From Dyella sp. C11 (GTDB lineage Bacteria > Pseudomonadota > Gammaproteobacteria > Xanthomonadales > Rhodanobacteraceae): 64,000 nucleotides of DNA. Shown here piece by piece: positions 17,239 through 25,742 of the stretch. The translations under genes were made by a program, and so were the position numbers. The notes beneath the pieces were generated by a model, which saw only the letters and a program-made list of their open reading frames with translations, ran no database searches and was not told where the DNA came from. Every line of letters begins with the position of its first letter. Within the stretch, counting starts at the first letter, position 1. Location of the stretch: assembly GCF_003121485.1 (NCBI RefSeq), contig NZ_QAVX01000003.1:170309-234308 (forward strand), read 5' to 3'.

Positions 17239-17295
17239 GCGGGCGCATCAATCTTTCTTTGAGCCGACCAACCGAAGCCCATCAACGCCATGCAC

Positions 17296-17324
17296 AAAAA
17301 AAGCGCCGCATCGCTGCGGCGCTT
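17296..17324 (-). terminator. Rho-independent terminator of the thiolase (beta-oxidation) operon
   Basis: On the minus strand GCGCCGCA pairs with TGCGGCGC around a GCGA loop and is followed by seven T, 25 bases past the thiolase stop. Confidence 0.85.
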
Positions 17325-17348
17325 CTTCATCCAGCATGAAACGCTGGA

Positions 17349-18557
17349 TCACAGCGCCTCGAACACGCCCGCCGCACCCATGCCGGTGCCGATGCACATG
17401 GTCACCATGCCGTACTTCTGCTTGCGACGGCGCATGCCGTGCAGCAGGGTGGCGGCGCGGATGGCGCCGGTGGCGCCGAGCGGATGGCCCAGCGCAATGG
17501 CGCCGCCCAGCGGATTCACCTTGGCCGGGTCCAGGCCCAGGTCGCCCATCACGGCCAGCGCCTGCGCGGCGAAGGCTTCGTTGAGTTCGATCCAGTCCAG
17601 CTGGTCCTTGGTCAGGCCGACCTGCTTGAGCGCCTTCGGAATGGCTTCCTTCGGACCAATGCCCATCACTTCCGGCTTCACGCCCGCCACCGAGTAACCG
17701 ACGAAGCGGCCGATCGGGGTGAGGTTGAACTCCTTGATCGCCTTCTCGCTGGCCAGCAGCAGCGCGCCGGCGCCGTCGGACATCTGCGAGGAGTTGCCGG
17801 CCGTCACCGAGCCGCCGAACTTGTCGTTACGGAACACCGTGCGCAGCTTGCCAAGTACTTCCAGCGTGGTGCCGGCGCGCGGGCCTTCATCGGTGTCGAT
17901 CAGGCGGCTGTCGGTGACGATGCCGCGCGTTTCGAGGTTGGGGTAATGATCGTCGAGCTGGAACGGGGTGATCTCGTCCTTGAACTCGCCAGCGGCGATG
18001 GCGGCCAGGGCGCGGCGATGGCTTTCCACGGCGAACGCGTCCTGCTGCTCACGCGTGATCTTCCACTGCTCGGCCACCTTCTCGGCGGTGATGCCCATGC
18101 CGTAGGCAATGGCGACATCTTCCTTGTTGGCGAAGATGGCGGGGTTCATCGCCACCTTGTGGCCCATCATCGGCACCATGCTCATGCTTTCGGTACCGGC
18201 GGCGATCGTCAGGTCGGCTACGCCGAGCTGGATGCGGTCGGCAGCCATGGCAATCGCCTGCACGCCCGACGAGCAGAAGCGGTTGATGGTGACGCCCGGC
18301 ACCGTGTACGGCAGGCCGGCGAGCAGGGCGCCGATGCGCGCCACGTTCATGCCTTGCTCGGCTTCGGGCATGGCGCAGCCGACGATGACGTCTTCGATGC
18401 GATGCGGATCGATGCCCGGTGCCTGCGCCATCACGGCGCGGATCACGTGGGCGAGCATGTCGTCCGGACGGGTGTTGCGGAACACGCCGCGCGGCGCCTT
18501 GCCGACCGGCGTGCGGGTGGCGGCGACGATGTAGGCGTCTTGCACTTGCTTGGTCAT
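17349..18557 (-). CDS. fadA: Acetyl-CoA C-acyltransferase (3-ketoacyl-CoA thiolase)
   Basis: 402 aa; ATG 18557 has GGAG seven bases upstream. It performs the final thiolytic cleavage of beta-oxidation. The nucleophile cysteine is in NRFCSSGVQAIA, the two other thiolase signatures are NPLGGAIALGHPLGATGA and CIGTGMGAAG. It lies downstream of the bifunctional dehydrogenase/hydratase on the same strand, separated by 192 bases that contain a palindromic repeat pair, and the two should form the trifunctional beta-oxidation complex, regulated by the TetR gene further upstream. Confidence 0.95.
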   Translation of the reverse strand: MTKQVQDAYIVAATRTPVGKAPRGVFRNTRPDDMLAHVIRAVMAQAPGIDPHRIEDVIVGCAMPEAEQGMNVARIGALLAGLPYTVPGVTINRFCSSGVQAIAMAADRIQLGVADLTIAAGTESMSMVPMMGHKVAMNPAIFANKEDVAIAYGMGITAEKVAEQWKITREQQDAFAVESHRRALAAIAAGEFKDEITPFQLDDHYPNLETRGIVTDSRLIDTDEGPRAGTTLEVLGKLRTVFRNDKFGGSVTAGNSSQMSDGAGALLLASEKAIKEFNLTPIGRFVGYSVAGVKPEVMGIGPKEAIPKALKQVGLTKDQLDWIELNEAFAAQALAVMGDLGLDPAKVNPLGGAIALGHPLGATGAIRAATLLHGMRRRKQKYGMVTMCIGTGMGAAGVFEAL

Positions 18558-18666
18558 GGTTTTGCTCCGTGGCGTCGCGCGTGATTCGCGGCGACGCTAT
18601 TGGTTTTTTGATCGTCACTCACGTTGTGGGAGTAACGAGCCATAACAGGTTGCGATTCTTTTGCTC

Positions 18667-18735
18667 GTCATTCCCGCGAAAGCGGGAATCCAGTGCCTTT
18701 AAAGTCGCTGGATCCCCGCCTGCGCGGGGATGGCG
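18667..18735. repeat. Long paired palindromic repeat, family 2, copy 1
   Basis: Left half 18667-18693 (begins GTCATTCCCGCG, ends GGGAATCCAG) and right half 18708-18735 (begins CTGGATCCCCGCC, ends GCGGGGATGGC) are imperfect inverted copies. The same unit occurs at 34185-34263 and 47452-47532. This copy sits inside a probable operon and could modulate thiolase expression by stabilising or ending the upstream message. Confidence 0.75.
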
Positions 18736-18749
18736 AGCGAAGAGTCGGG

Positions 18750-21134
18750 TTAGTTACGCAGCGGCTTACCCGTGGTCATGGTGTGCGCGATGCGGGCCTG
18801 GGTCTTCTCGGTCTTGGCCAGCTCCACGAAGTGCTTGCGTTCCAGCTGCAGCAGCCACTCCTCGTCCACCTGCGAACCGCGCTCGATCTTGCCGCCGCAC
18901 AGCGTGTCGGCAATGCGCGTGGCGATGGCCACGTCATGCGGCGAAGCGAAGTAGCCTTCGGCGAGGTTGGCAAGCGATGCCTGGAAGGTGGCGGTGCCCA
19001 CATCGCCGGCAACCGGGATGTTGCGGGCCATCATCGGCGGACGCCAGCCGGTTTCAGCCAGCGACAGCGCGACCTTCTTGGCCACGTACAACAGCTCGTA
19101 GGCGTTGAACACGACCACGTCGCTGTCGCGCAGCAGGCCCAACTGCTTGGCTTCCATAGCGCTGCCCGACACCTTCGCCATGGCGACGGTCTCGAACACC
19201 TTCTTCAGCGCCTCGAACGGATCTTCCGGGTTGGCCTTCGCCGCGCGGATGGCCAGCTCGTGCAGACCGCCACCGGCCGGCAGCAGGCCGACGCCGGCTT
19301 CGACCAGACCGATGTAGCTTTCCAGTGCAGCGACCGTGCGGGCCGAATGCATCTGGAATTCGCAGCCGCCGCCGAGGGCGAGACCACGCACGGCAGACAC
19401 CACCGGCACCAGCGAGTGCTTGATGCGCATGCTGGTGGCCTGGAAGTTGGCGACCATGGCGTCGAAGTCGTCGAACTTGCCCGCCTGCAGCAGGCCCAGC
19501 GCGCCCTTGAGATCCGCGCCGGCCGAGAACGGCTCGCCGGTCTGCCAGATCACCACGGCCTTCAGCTGCTGCTCGGCGATGTCGATCGCCTGCTGCACGC
19601 CGTTGAGCACGTGGTCGTTGACCGTGTTCATCTTGGTCTTGAACGAGATGATGCCCACGCCGTCGTCGCCGAGCGTCCACAGGCGCACGCCCTCGTTCTC
19701 CCACACCGTGGTGCCCTGGTCGAACTTCTCGCCCAGGATCGGATCGGGGAACAGCTGACGCTGGTAAACCGGGTGCTGCGAGCGCGGCTTGTTGGTGCCG
19801 GCCGATGCCGACCACGAACCGTCCTTGCCGTGCACGCCGTTGCGGCCGTCGGTGACCCACGCCGGCAGCGGTGCCTTGCTCATGGCCTTGCCGGCGGCGA
19901 TGTCCTCGGCAATCCAGCCGGCGACCTGCTGCCAGCCAGCAGCCTGCCAGGTTTCGAACGGACCGAGCTTCCAGCCGTAACCCCAGCGGATGGCGAAGTC
20001 GACGTCACGCGCGGTGTCGGCGATATCGGCCAGGTGGTAGGCGCTGTAGTGGAACAGGTCACGGAACGTCGCCCACAGGAACTGTGCCTGCGGATCATTC
20101 GATGCACGCAGCTTGCCGAACTTCTCGGCCGGGTCCTTGATGGCGAGGATGGCGGCGACTTCGTCGGACGCCTTCTGCTCGGACGGGCGGTAATCCTGCT
20201 TGGCCACGTCGAGGACGACGATGTCCTTGCCGGCCTTGCGATAGAAACCCGCGCCCGTCTTCTGGCCCAGCGCGCCCTTTTCGATGAGGGCGGAGAGCCA
20301 CACCGGTGCCTTGAAGTATTCGTGCCACGGATCGTCGGCCAGCGTGTCGGCCATGGTCTTGATCACGTGCGCCATGGTGTCCAGGCCCACGACGTCAGCG
20401 GTGCGGTAGGTCGCACTCTTCGGACGTCCAACCGCCGGACCGGTGAGCGCGTCGACCGTGTCGAAGCCCAGGCCGAACTGCTGCGTGTGGTGCATGGTGG
20501 CCAGCATCGAGAACACGCCGATGCGGTTGCCAATGAAGTTCGGCGTGTCCTTGGCGTACACGACGCCCTTGCCGAGCGCCGTGGTCAGGAATGCCTCAAG
20601 GCCTTCCAGCACGTTCTTGTCGGTGAGTTTGGTCGGAATCAGCTCGACCAGGTGCATGTAGCGCGGCGGATTGAAGAAGTGCACGCCGCTGAAACGGTGA
20701 CGCATTTCTTCCGGCAGTGCTTCGGCCAACTGGTTGATCGACAGGCCCGAGGTGTTGGACGCGATCACGGCGGTCGGCGACAGGTGCGAAGCGATCTTCT
20801 TGTAGAGATCGAGCTTCCAGTCCATGCGTTCGGCGATGGCTTCGATGACGAGATCCACATCCTTCAGATGATCGAGGTGCTCGTCGTAGTTGGCCGGGAT
20901 GATGGTGGCGGCGACGTTCTTGTCGGCCAACGGGGCAGGCGAGAGCTTCTGCAGGTTGGCGATGGCCTTCAGCGCGATGCCGCTCTTGGGGCCTTCCTTC
21001 GCGGCAAGGTCGAACAGCACGGTTTCAACGCCGGCATTGCTCAGGTGCGCGGCAATCTGCGCGCCCATGACGCCGGCGCCGAGCACCGCAGCCTTGCGGA
21101 TACGTAGCGCTTTGGGGATGGATGGAGCGGTCAT
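18750..21134 (-). CDS. 3-hydroxyacyl-CoA dehydrogenase / enoyl-CoA hydratase, FadN-type domain order
   Basis: 794 aa from ATG 21134 (GGAGA six bases upstream). The N-terminal half is the NAD-dependent L-3-hydroxyacyl-CoA dehydrogenase (VLGAGVMGAQIAAHLSNAG, residues 17-35; SNTSGLSIN; HFFNPPRYMHLVELI; C-terminal dimer domain near 190-400). The C-terminal half is a crotonase (EPFSAGADLKGAL, VRGLALGGGCEFQMHSA). This order is reversed relative to E. coli FadB and matches FadN of Bacillus and related proteins of xanthomonads and pseudomonads. It catalyses the two middle steps of fatty-acid beta-oxidation in the cytoplasm, working with the downstream thiolase. Confidence 0.92.
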   Translation of the reverse strand: MTAPSIPKALRIRKAAVLGAGVMGAQIAAHLSNAGVETVLFDLAAKEGPKSGIALKAIANLQKLSPAPLADKNVAATIIPANYDEHLDHLKDVDLVIEAIAERMDWKLDLYKKIASHLSPTAVIASNTSGLSINQLAEALPEEMRHRFSGVHFFNPPRYMHLVELIPTKLTDKNVLEGLEAFLTTALGKGVVYAKDTPNFIGNRIGVFSMLATMHHTQQFGLGFDTVDALTGPAVGRPKSATYRTADVVGLDTMAHVIKTMADTLADDPWHEYFKAPVWLSALIEKGALGQKTGAGFYRKAGKDIVVLDVAKQDYRPSEQKASDEVAAILAIKDPAEKFGKLRASNDPQAQFLWATFRDLFHYSAYHLADIADTARDVDFAIRWGYGWKLGPFETWQAAGWQQVAGWIAEDIAAGKAMSKAPLPAWVTDGRNGVHGKDGSWSASAGTNKPRSQHPVYQRQLFPDPILGEKFDQGTTVWENEGVRLWTLGDDGVGIISFKTKMNTVNDHVLNGVQQAIDIAEQQLKAVVIWQTGEPFSAGADLKGALGLLQAGKFDDFDAMVANFQATSMRIKHSLVPVVSAVRGLALGGGCEFQMHSARTVAALESYIGLVEAGVGLLPAGGGLHELAIRAAKANPEDPFEALKKVFETVAMAKVSGSAMEAKQLGLLRDSDVVVFNAYELLYVAKKVALSLAETGWRPPMMARNIPVAGDVGTATFQASLANLAEGYFASPHDVAIATRIADTLCGGKIERGSQVDEEWLLQLERKHFVELAKTEKTQARIAHTMTTGKPLRN

Positions 21135-21213
21135 TGGCTTCTCCGTAATGCGAAACGCTTGTGGTTGTGAGACAGGCGGCCGTCACCGGCCGAAAGGGTT
21201 CGGTGGAGCGAAA

Positions 21214-21837
21214 TCAGGGGGCCTTGAGGCCGGAGGCCGCAAAGCGGATCAGGTGTTCGGCGGTCTGCTCGCGGTGCCGCTGTTCGGGCACGTCGCTCTT
21301 GCGCTGGATCATGCCGAAGCCGGACATGGCATGAGTCAGGGCGCCGGTGACCAGGTCCACGCGCCAATACAGTTCTTCCTTGCTCAACGTGGGCAGCAGG
21401 CGAGCGAATTCGGCGGTGAACTGGCGCATCACGTGGCCGTAGTTGTCCGACAGGAACTTGCGGAGGGTGTCGTCGTGCTCGGCGAACGCCCGGGCCAGCA
21501 CGCGCATGAAGAGCGAACCGTTGCCATCGTGGGAAAGCTCGAGTGCAGGCGTGATGAACGCGGCCAGCACGTCCTCGATGGTGGTTCCCGGCTCGCCGGC
21601 AATCTTCTGCAGGGCGGCCAGGCGACGGCCGTTCAGCTGGTCCAGGCGGCGGCGGAACACCTCTTCGATCAGGCGGTCCTTGGAGCCGAAGTGGTAATTC
21701 ACGGCAGCCAGATTCACGCCCGCGGCGGCCGTGAGCTGCCTCAGCGAGGCGCCTTCGAACCCGTGGCGGGCGAACAATTCCTCCGCGGCGCCGAGAATGC
21801 GCTCCTTGGTCGGCATGGAAGCACTGGAGACAGGCAT
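21214..21837 (-). CDS. TetR-family regulator, PsrA/FadR-like, of the beta-oxidation genes
   Basis: 207 aa from ATG 21837; TTG 21846 and ATG 21816 are alternatives. The helix-turn-helix spans residues about 8-55, with SLRQLTAAAGVNLAAVNYHF closely matching Pseudomonas PsrA. The C-terminal ligand domain has the PsrA-like FMRVLARAFAEHD and YWRVDLVTGALTHAMSGF segments. PsrA senses long-chain fatty acids or acyl-CoA and represses beta-oxidation genes. It lies upstream of the bifunctional enzyme on the same strand (79-base gap) and has two palindromic operators 22-80 bases in front of its own start, so autoregulation is likely. Confidence 0.85.
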   Translation of the reverse strand: MPVSSASMPTKERILGAAEELFARHGFEGASLRQLTAAAGVNLAAVNYHFGSKDRLIEEVFRRRLDQLNGRRLAALQKIAGEPGTTIEDVLAAFITPALELSHDGNGSLFMRVLARAFAEHDDTLRKFLSDNYGHVMRQFTAEFARLLPTLSKEELYWRVDLVTGALTHAMSGFGMIQRKSDVPEQRHREQTAEHLIRFAASGLKAP

Positions 21838-21859
21838 GGTCCGCAACCCCGGGCAAGAA

Positions 21860-21875
21860 TCAAACGATCGTTTGA
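21860..21875. promoter_or_regulatory. Perfect 16-bp palindromic operator, probably for the PsrA-like regulator
   Basis: TCAAACGATCGTTTGA is a perfect palindrome 22 bases upstream of the regulator start. Confidence 0.7.
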
Positions 21876-21900
21876 GGATACGCGGGACGATTTGCGCCCG

Positions 21901-21916
21901 TCAAACGGTCGTTTCA
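21901..21916. promoter_or_regulatory. Second, imperfect copy of the same operator
   Basis: TCAAACGGTCGTTTCA keeps both half-sites (CAAACG/CGTTT) and is centred 41 bp, about four helical turns, from the first operator. Confidence 0.65.
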
Positions 21917-21981
21917 AGGGGGCGTGAAATCCCTGCGCCCGGCTTGCGTATCAGGTAGAATCTGTCAAACTTTCGTGAGCT

Positions 21982-22033
21982 AAATCCGCATATCTAGGGC
22001 GGATTTGGCGTAAGTTCGTCGGCAAAGACCGAC
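21982..22033 (+). other. Two hairpins in the ndk upstream region
   Basis: AAATCCGC (21982-21989) pairs with GCGGATTT (21999-22006); GTCGG (22018-22022) pairs with CCGAC (22029-22033). A TTTTTTT run follows about 17 bases later, before the GGAG ribosome site. A possible TAGAAT -10 element is at 21956-21961. The hairpins may form a leader structure, but they are not directly joined to the T-run, so attenuation is speculative. Confidence 0.35.
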
Positions 22034-22073
22034 CCGCCCACTCAGATACCAGTTTTTTTCCGGAGCAGACCTC

Positions 22074-22499
22074 ATGGCGCTGGAGCGCACCCTTTCCATC
22101 ATCAAGCCCGACGCCGTTGCCAAGAACGTGATCGGCGAAATCTACGCACGCTTCGAAAAGGCTGGCCTGAAGGTCATCGCTTCGAAGATGAAGCAGCTGT
22201 CGCGCGCCGAAGCCGAAGGCTTCTATGCCGTGCACAAAGAGCGCCCGTTCTTCAACGCACTGGTCGAGTTCATGATCTCCGGCCCGGTGATGATCCAGGT
22301 GCTGCAGGGTGAAGGCGCGATTCTGAAGAACCGCGACCTGATGGGCGCCACCAACCCGAAGGAAGCCGCTGCGGGCACGATCCGCGCCGACTTTGCCGAC
22401 TCCATCGACGCGAACGCCGTGCACGGTTCCGACGCTGCTGAAACCGCAGCGGTCGAAATCGCGTACTTCTTCGCCACGACCGAAGTTCACTCGCGCTAA
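22074..22499 (+). CDS. ndk: Nucleoside diphosphate kinase
   Basis: 141 aa, the usual size; ATG 22074 has GGAG nine bases upstream. It transfers the gamma phosphate of ATP to nucleoside diphosphates through a phosphohistidine. The active-site His lies in [13 protein letters not shown], and [13 protein letters not shown] opens the ferredoxin-like fold. It starts the ndk-rlmN-pilF-rodZ run and is separated from rlmN by 124 bases containing two perfect hairpins. Confidence 0.97.
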   Translation: MALERTLSIIKPDAVAKNVIGEIYARFEKAGLKVIASKMKQLSRAEAEGFYAVHKERPFFNALVEFMISGPVMIQVLQGEGAILKNRDLMGATNPKEAAAGTIRADFADSIDANAVHGSDAAETAAVEIAYFFATTEVHSR

Positions 22500-22504
22500 T
22501 TAGT

Positions 22505-22552
22505 GCGTTCATCCATGAACGCGAAGATCAAAAAGCGGCCATCCATGGCCGC
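22505..22552. repeat. Tandem perfect hairpins between ndk and rlmN
   Basis: GCGTTCATCCATGAACGC (22505-22522) and GCGGCCATCCATGGCCGC (22535-22552) are two 18-base perfect inverted repeats with 8-bp stems and the same CC loop. The second is followed by ACTCTT, a poor T-run, so partial termination after ndk is plausible. Confidence 0.65.
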
Positions 22553-22623
22553 ACTCTTCACGAAAACCGCGTTTCAATGGATGACGTAAGGAAATAGAGG
22601 GCGGCATCGCGCCGCAATAGAAG

Positions 22624-23763
22624 ATGACTGACCAGGCCGTATCCATCCCCACCACCGACAAGGTCAACCTGCTCGATTTCGATCGACAGGGCCTGCGTGA
22701 CTTCTTCGCCAGCATTGGCGAGAAGCCGTATCGCGCCGAGCAGGTGATGAAGTGGATCTACCACCGCCTGGAAGACAACTTCGAAAACATGACCGATGTC
22801 GGCAAGGCGCTTCGAGCCAAGCTCGAAGCGTCGTGCTATGTCGGTGCACCCAAGACCATGTTCGACAAGGGTGCTGCCGACGGCACGCACAAGTGGCTGC
22901 TTGGCATGGACGGTGGCAACGCCGTCGAGGCGGTCTACATTCCCGAGCCCACCCGCGGCACGCTCTGCGTGTCCTCGCAGGTGGGTTGCGGACTCAATTG
23001 CCAGTTCTGCTCCACCGCGACGCAGGGCTTCAACCGCAACCTCGCCACGTCCGAAATCATCGGGCAGATGTGGGTGGCGGCCAAATACCTCGGCAACATC
23101 ACGCACCAGAACCGCCGCATCACCAACGTGGTGATGATGGGCATGGGCGAGCCGTTGCTGAACTTCGAGAACGTCACCAAGGCGATGAGCCTGATGCGCG
23201 ACGACCTGGGCTTCGGCCTGGCTTCCAAGCGCGTCACGCTGTCCACCGCCGGCCTGGTGCCGATGATCGACAAGCTGTCCGACACCATCGACGTGTCGCT
23301 GGCCGTGTCGCTGCATGCCGCCAACGATGAGTTGCGCACGGAACTCGTGCCGCTCAACAAGCGTTATCCCATTGCCGAACTGATGGCCGCTTGCCAGCGC
23401 TGGCTGGATCGCAGGCCGCGCACGTCCATCACGTTCGAGTACACCCTGATGAAGGGTGTCAACGACCAGCCCGAGCATGCCCGCCAGCTGATCAAGCTGA
23501 TGCGCCGCATGCCTCAGTGCAAGGTCAACCTGATTCCGTTCAATCCTTTTCCTGGCACGCGTTTCGAGCGCTCTGACGCCGAAACCATCCGCGCCTTCCA
23601 GACCCAGTTGCTCAATGCCAACGTGCTGACCATGTTGCGCCGTACTCGCGGTGACGACATCGACGCGGCATGTGGCCAGCTCAAAGGGCAGGTATTGGAT
23701 CGCACCCGTCGCCAGGCCGAATTTCGAAAGCGTCTGGACGAAGGGGCGAGTCATGCGGCTTGA
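22624..23763 (+). CDS. rlmN: Dual-specificity 23S rRNA/tRNA adenine-C2 methyltransferase RlmN
   Basis: 379 aa radical-SAM enzyme that methylates C2 of A2503 in 23S rRNA and A37 of some tRNAs. The 4Fe-4S motif C-x3-C-x2-C is [12 protein letters not shown] (near residue 125). The catalytic C-terminal cysteine lies in [24 protein letters not shown] and [10 protein letters not shown] are RlmN signatures that exclude Cfr by context. The pilF start lies inside its last codons (11-base overlap), implying translational coupling. Confidence 0.97.
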   Translation: MTDQAVSIPTTDKVNLLDFDRQGLRDFFASIGEKPYRAEQVMKWIYHRLEDNFENMTDVGKALRAKLEASCYVGAPKTMFDKGAADGTHKWLLGMDGGNAVEAVYIPEPTRGTLCVSSQVGCGLNCQFCSTATQGFNRNLATSEIIGQMWVAAKYLGNITHQNRRITNVVMMGMGEPLLNFENVTKAMSLMRDDLGFGLASKRVTLSTAGLVPMIDKLSDTIDVSLAVSLHAANDELRTELVPLNKRYPIAELMAACQRWLDRRPRTSITFEYTLMKGVNDQPEHARQLIKLMRRMPQCKVNLIPFNPFPGTRFERSDAETIRAFQTQLLNANVLTMLRRTRGDDIDAACGQLKGQVLDRTRRQAEFRKRLDEGASHAA

Positions 23764-24550
23764 TCGATGGTTGTTGAGCGCGGGAGCGGCCATGTCCATG
23801 GCTGCGTGCGTGTCCGTGCCCAATACGAGCGCGGCGCCGCCGCCCGACAAGATTCCGCATACCAGCAAGGCCGAGCAGAAGCAGGAAGGCGCCCGCATCC
23901 ACACCGAGCTGGCCCAGCAGTACCTGACCAACGGTGATCTGGAAGACGCGCTGGTCAAGATCAACAAGGCGCTGCAGTTCGATCCGAACTATGTGCCGGC
24001 CCATACCGTGGCTGGCGTGATTTACCAGCGCATCAACGACATGCCGAATGCGGAAATGCATTACCGCAAGGCGCAGTCGCTGGCGCCGGACAAGGGCGAC
24101 ACCAACAACAATCTCGGCTGGTTCCTGTGCAACGCCGAAGGCAAGTCGGCCGAAGCGCTGCCGTATTTCCAGAAGGCCGTGGCCGATCCGTTCTATCAAA
24201 CACCTGCGCTGGCCTGGACCAATGCCGGCATTTGCCAGGGCAAGACGCAGAATCTTCCGGCTGCCGAGGCCGACTTCCGCAAGGCGCTGGAAATCGATTC
24301 GCAGAACGGCGGGGCGTTGTATCAGCTCGCCAATGTGCTTTATCTTCAGAACGATGCGTTCCGTGCAAGGGCCTTCATCCAGCGATTTGATGCGCTGGGT
24401 CAGCCGACCGCGGCCTCGCTGAAACTTGGACATGACATCGAAGCACGGTTGGGCAACAGGGATGCTGCTCTCAACTACAGTAGGCGACTGCAAAGCCAGT
24501 TCCCGGATTCGGAGCAGGCGCGCGCCCTCGACGCAACTGCACGCCAATGA
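23753..24550 (+). CDS. pilF: Type IV pilus biogenesis/stability lipoprotein PilW/PilF (TPR)
   Basis: 265 aa from ATG 23753, preceded by AAGGGG seven bases upstream; the frame is open 34 codons further but that is rlmN sequence. A lipoprotein signal peptide ends at Cys19 (SMAAC). Six or so tetratricopeptide repeats fill residues 45-255 ([40 protein letters not shown]). The family member in Pseudomonas helps the PilQ secretin assemble in the outer membrane. It overlaps rlmN and its stop overlaps the rodZ start (ATGA). No other pilus gene is in the window. Confidence 0.92.
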   Translation: MRLDRWLLSAGAAMSMAACVSVPNTSAAPPPDKIPHTSKAEQKQEGARIHTELAQQYLTNGDLEDALVKINKALQFDPNYVPAHTVAGVIYQRINDMPNAEMHYRKAQSLAPDKGDTNNNLGWFLCNAEGKSAEALPYFQKAVADPFYQTPALAWTNAGICQGKTQNLPAAEADFRKALEIDSQNGGALYQLANVLYLQNDAFRARAFIQRFDALGQPTAASLKLGHDIEARLGNRDAALNYSRRLQSQFPDSEQARALDATARQ

Positions 24551-25593
24551 CCTCTCAGCAGTCAGATTCGGCCAACAGCGGCAACCGGGCATTTCCCTTT
24601 AACGAAGCACCCAACGCGACCATGGATATCGAACATTCTTCGCTGGACGCGATCAAGGGCAGCCTTGGCGGGCGCCTGCGCGCTGCGCGCGAGGCGCGCG
24701 GCATCGACGTTGCGTCGTGCGCACACACGCTGCGCCTGCCCACGCGGGTGCTCAAGCAGATCGAAAGCAACGAATACGGTGGTATCGACTACCAGGTTTA
24801 CCTGGGTAGTTACCTCACCAAGTACGCGCGTTACCTCGGCATCGACGAGGAAGAGGTCAAGGCCGAGCTGGAGCGCATCAAGCCTGCGCAGCCTTCGCTG
24901 GTGGCGACCGGCGGCATTTCGCACTCGCGCTACCTGCTGGAAAACTACGCTCGCGCCGCGACGTACGTCGTGCTGACGGCGGCGATCGTGGTTCCCACGA
25001 TCTGGCTTGGTGTTCGCGGCACCCTGGATCGCGATGTCAGTCACCTGGCTCCGCTTGATGCCGCTCCGGTAGCGCAGGTGGATGCGCCAGCGACCAGCGC
25101 CAGCGCGGCCACGAATGCCAACGTGGCGACGACCGGGCCGCAGGAAAATGCCGCCGACGTGGCTGCGGCACCGGCGTCTCAGCAGCCGGTGCAGCCTGCG
25201 CCGCAACAACCGCAGGATCAGCCGCTGATGGCGTCCATGACGCCGTTCCCGAACCTGGGTGGCGACAGCCACGCCGCGCCGCAGGCCGCTGCGCCGGCAG
25301 CTTCGGATGCGTCCGGTACTGGCGCGCACAGCCTGGTGTTGAGCCTGCAAAGCGCCAGCTGGGTCGAAGTGACCGCGAAAGACGGTTCACGCCTGGAATA
25401 TGGCCTGCTGCCGGCCGGCAGCTCCAAGACCTATCACAGCGACCAGGCCCTGGAAGTGCGTATTGGCAACGCCAATGGCGCCCAGGTCATGCTGGATGGC
25501 CAGCCGATGGCGCTGGACAACTACCGCCGTTCCAATGTCGCGCATTTCCGAGTCGAAATGCATGACGGCAAGGCTGCGCCTGCCGGCGCTTGA
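24547..25593 (+). CDS. rodZ: RodZ-like cytoskeletal/cell-shape protein (HTH_25 plus DUF4115)
   Basis: 348 aa. A ~35-residue N-terminal extension precedes the cytoplasmic helix-turn-helix (GGRLRAAREARGIDVASCAH, about residues 41-105), which in RodZ binds MreB rather than DNA. One transmembrane helix is near residues 139-158 (AATYVVLTAAIVVPTIWLGV), then an Ala/Gln/Pro-rich periplasmic linker and the C-terminal DUF4115 beta domain (LVLSLQSASWVEVTAKDGS, about 263-335). Overlap ATGA with pilF. In E. coli ispG and hisS follow rodZ; here the next gene is yfgM. Confidence 0.9.
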   Translation: MTSQQSDSANSGNRAFPFNEAPNATMDIEHSSLDAIKGSLGGRLRAAREARGIDVASCAHTLRLPTRVLKQIESNEYGGIDYQVYLGSYLTKYARYLGIDEEEVKAELERIKPAQPSLVATGGISHSRYLLENYARAATYVVLTAAIVVPTIWLGVRGTLDRDVSHLAPLDAAPVAQVDAPATSASAATNANVATTGPQENAADVAAAPASQQPVQPAPQQPQDQPLMASMTPFPNLGGDSHAAPQAAAPAASDASGTGAHSLVLSLQSASWVEVTAKDGSRLEYGLLPAGSSKTYHSDQALEVRIGNANGAQVMLDGQPMALDNYRRSNVAHFRVEMHDGKAAPAGA

Positions 25594-25646
25594 GTCTCGC
25601 GCCGGGCCTGTGCGGCCTGGCGCAATCGGTTATGCTTGCCCATTGT

Positions 25647-25664
25647 CCGCTCGGCGACGAGCGG
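25647..25664. other. Hairpin in the rodZ-yfgM intergenic region
   Basis: CCGCTCG (25647-25653) and CGAGCGG (25658-25664) form a 7-bp stem with a GCGA tetraloop, extended by an outer CTTGCCC/GGGCAAG pairing across a bulge. It lies in the 149-base gap and has no direct T-run. Confidence 0.4.
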
Positions 25665-25742
25665 GCAAGTCGGGCTGATTTCTTTTCCGCATGACGGGCG
25701 CCACCAGGGGCCTTAGGCGTGTGGTTCCCCAAGGGTGATTGC

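Noticed and set aside
17041-17240. Alternating palindromes as a possible CRISPR array
   Set aside because: Units alternate orientation, differ in sequence and have no regular spacers; they are REP-like.
18693-21107. 804-codon plus-strand open frame opposite the bifunctional beta-oxidation gene
   Set aside because: It is antisense to an unmistakable dehydrogenase/hydratase and has only His/Arg/Gly-rich, low-complexity residues typical of GC-rich shadow frames.
21982-22060. Riboswitch in the ndk leader
   Set aside because: The two hairpins and the T-run do not form an identifiable riboswitch fold or terminator pairing; left as an unclassified structure.
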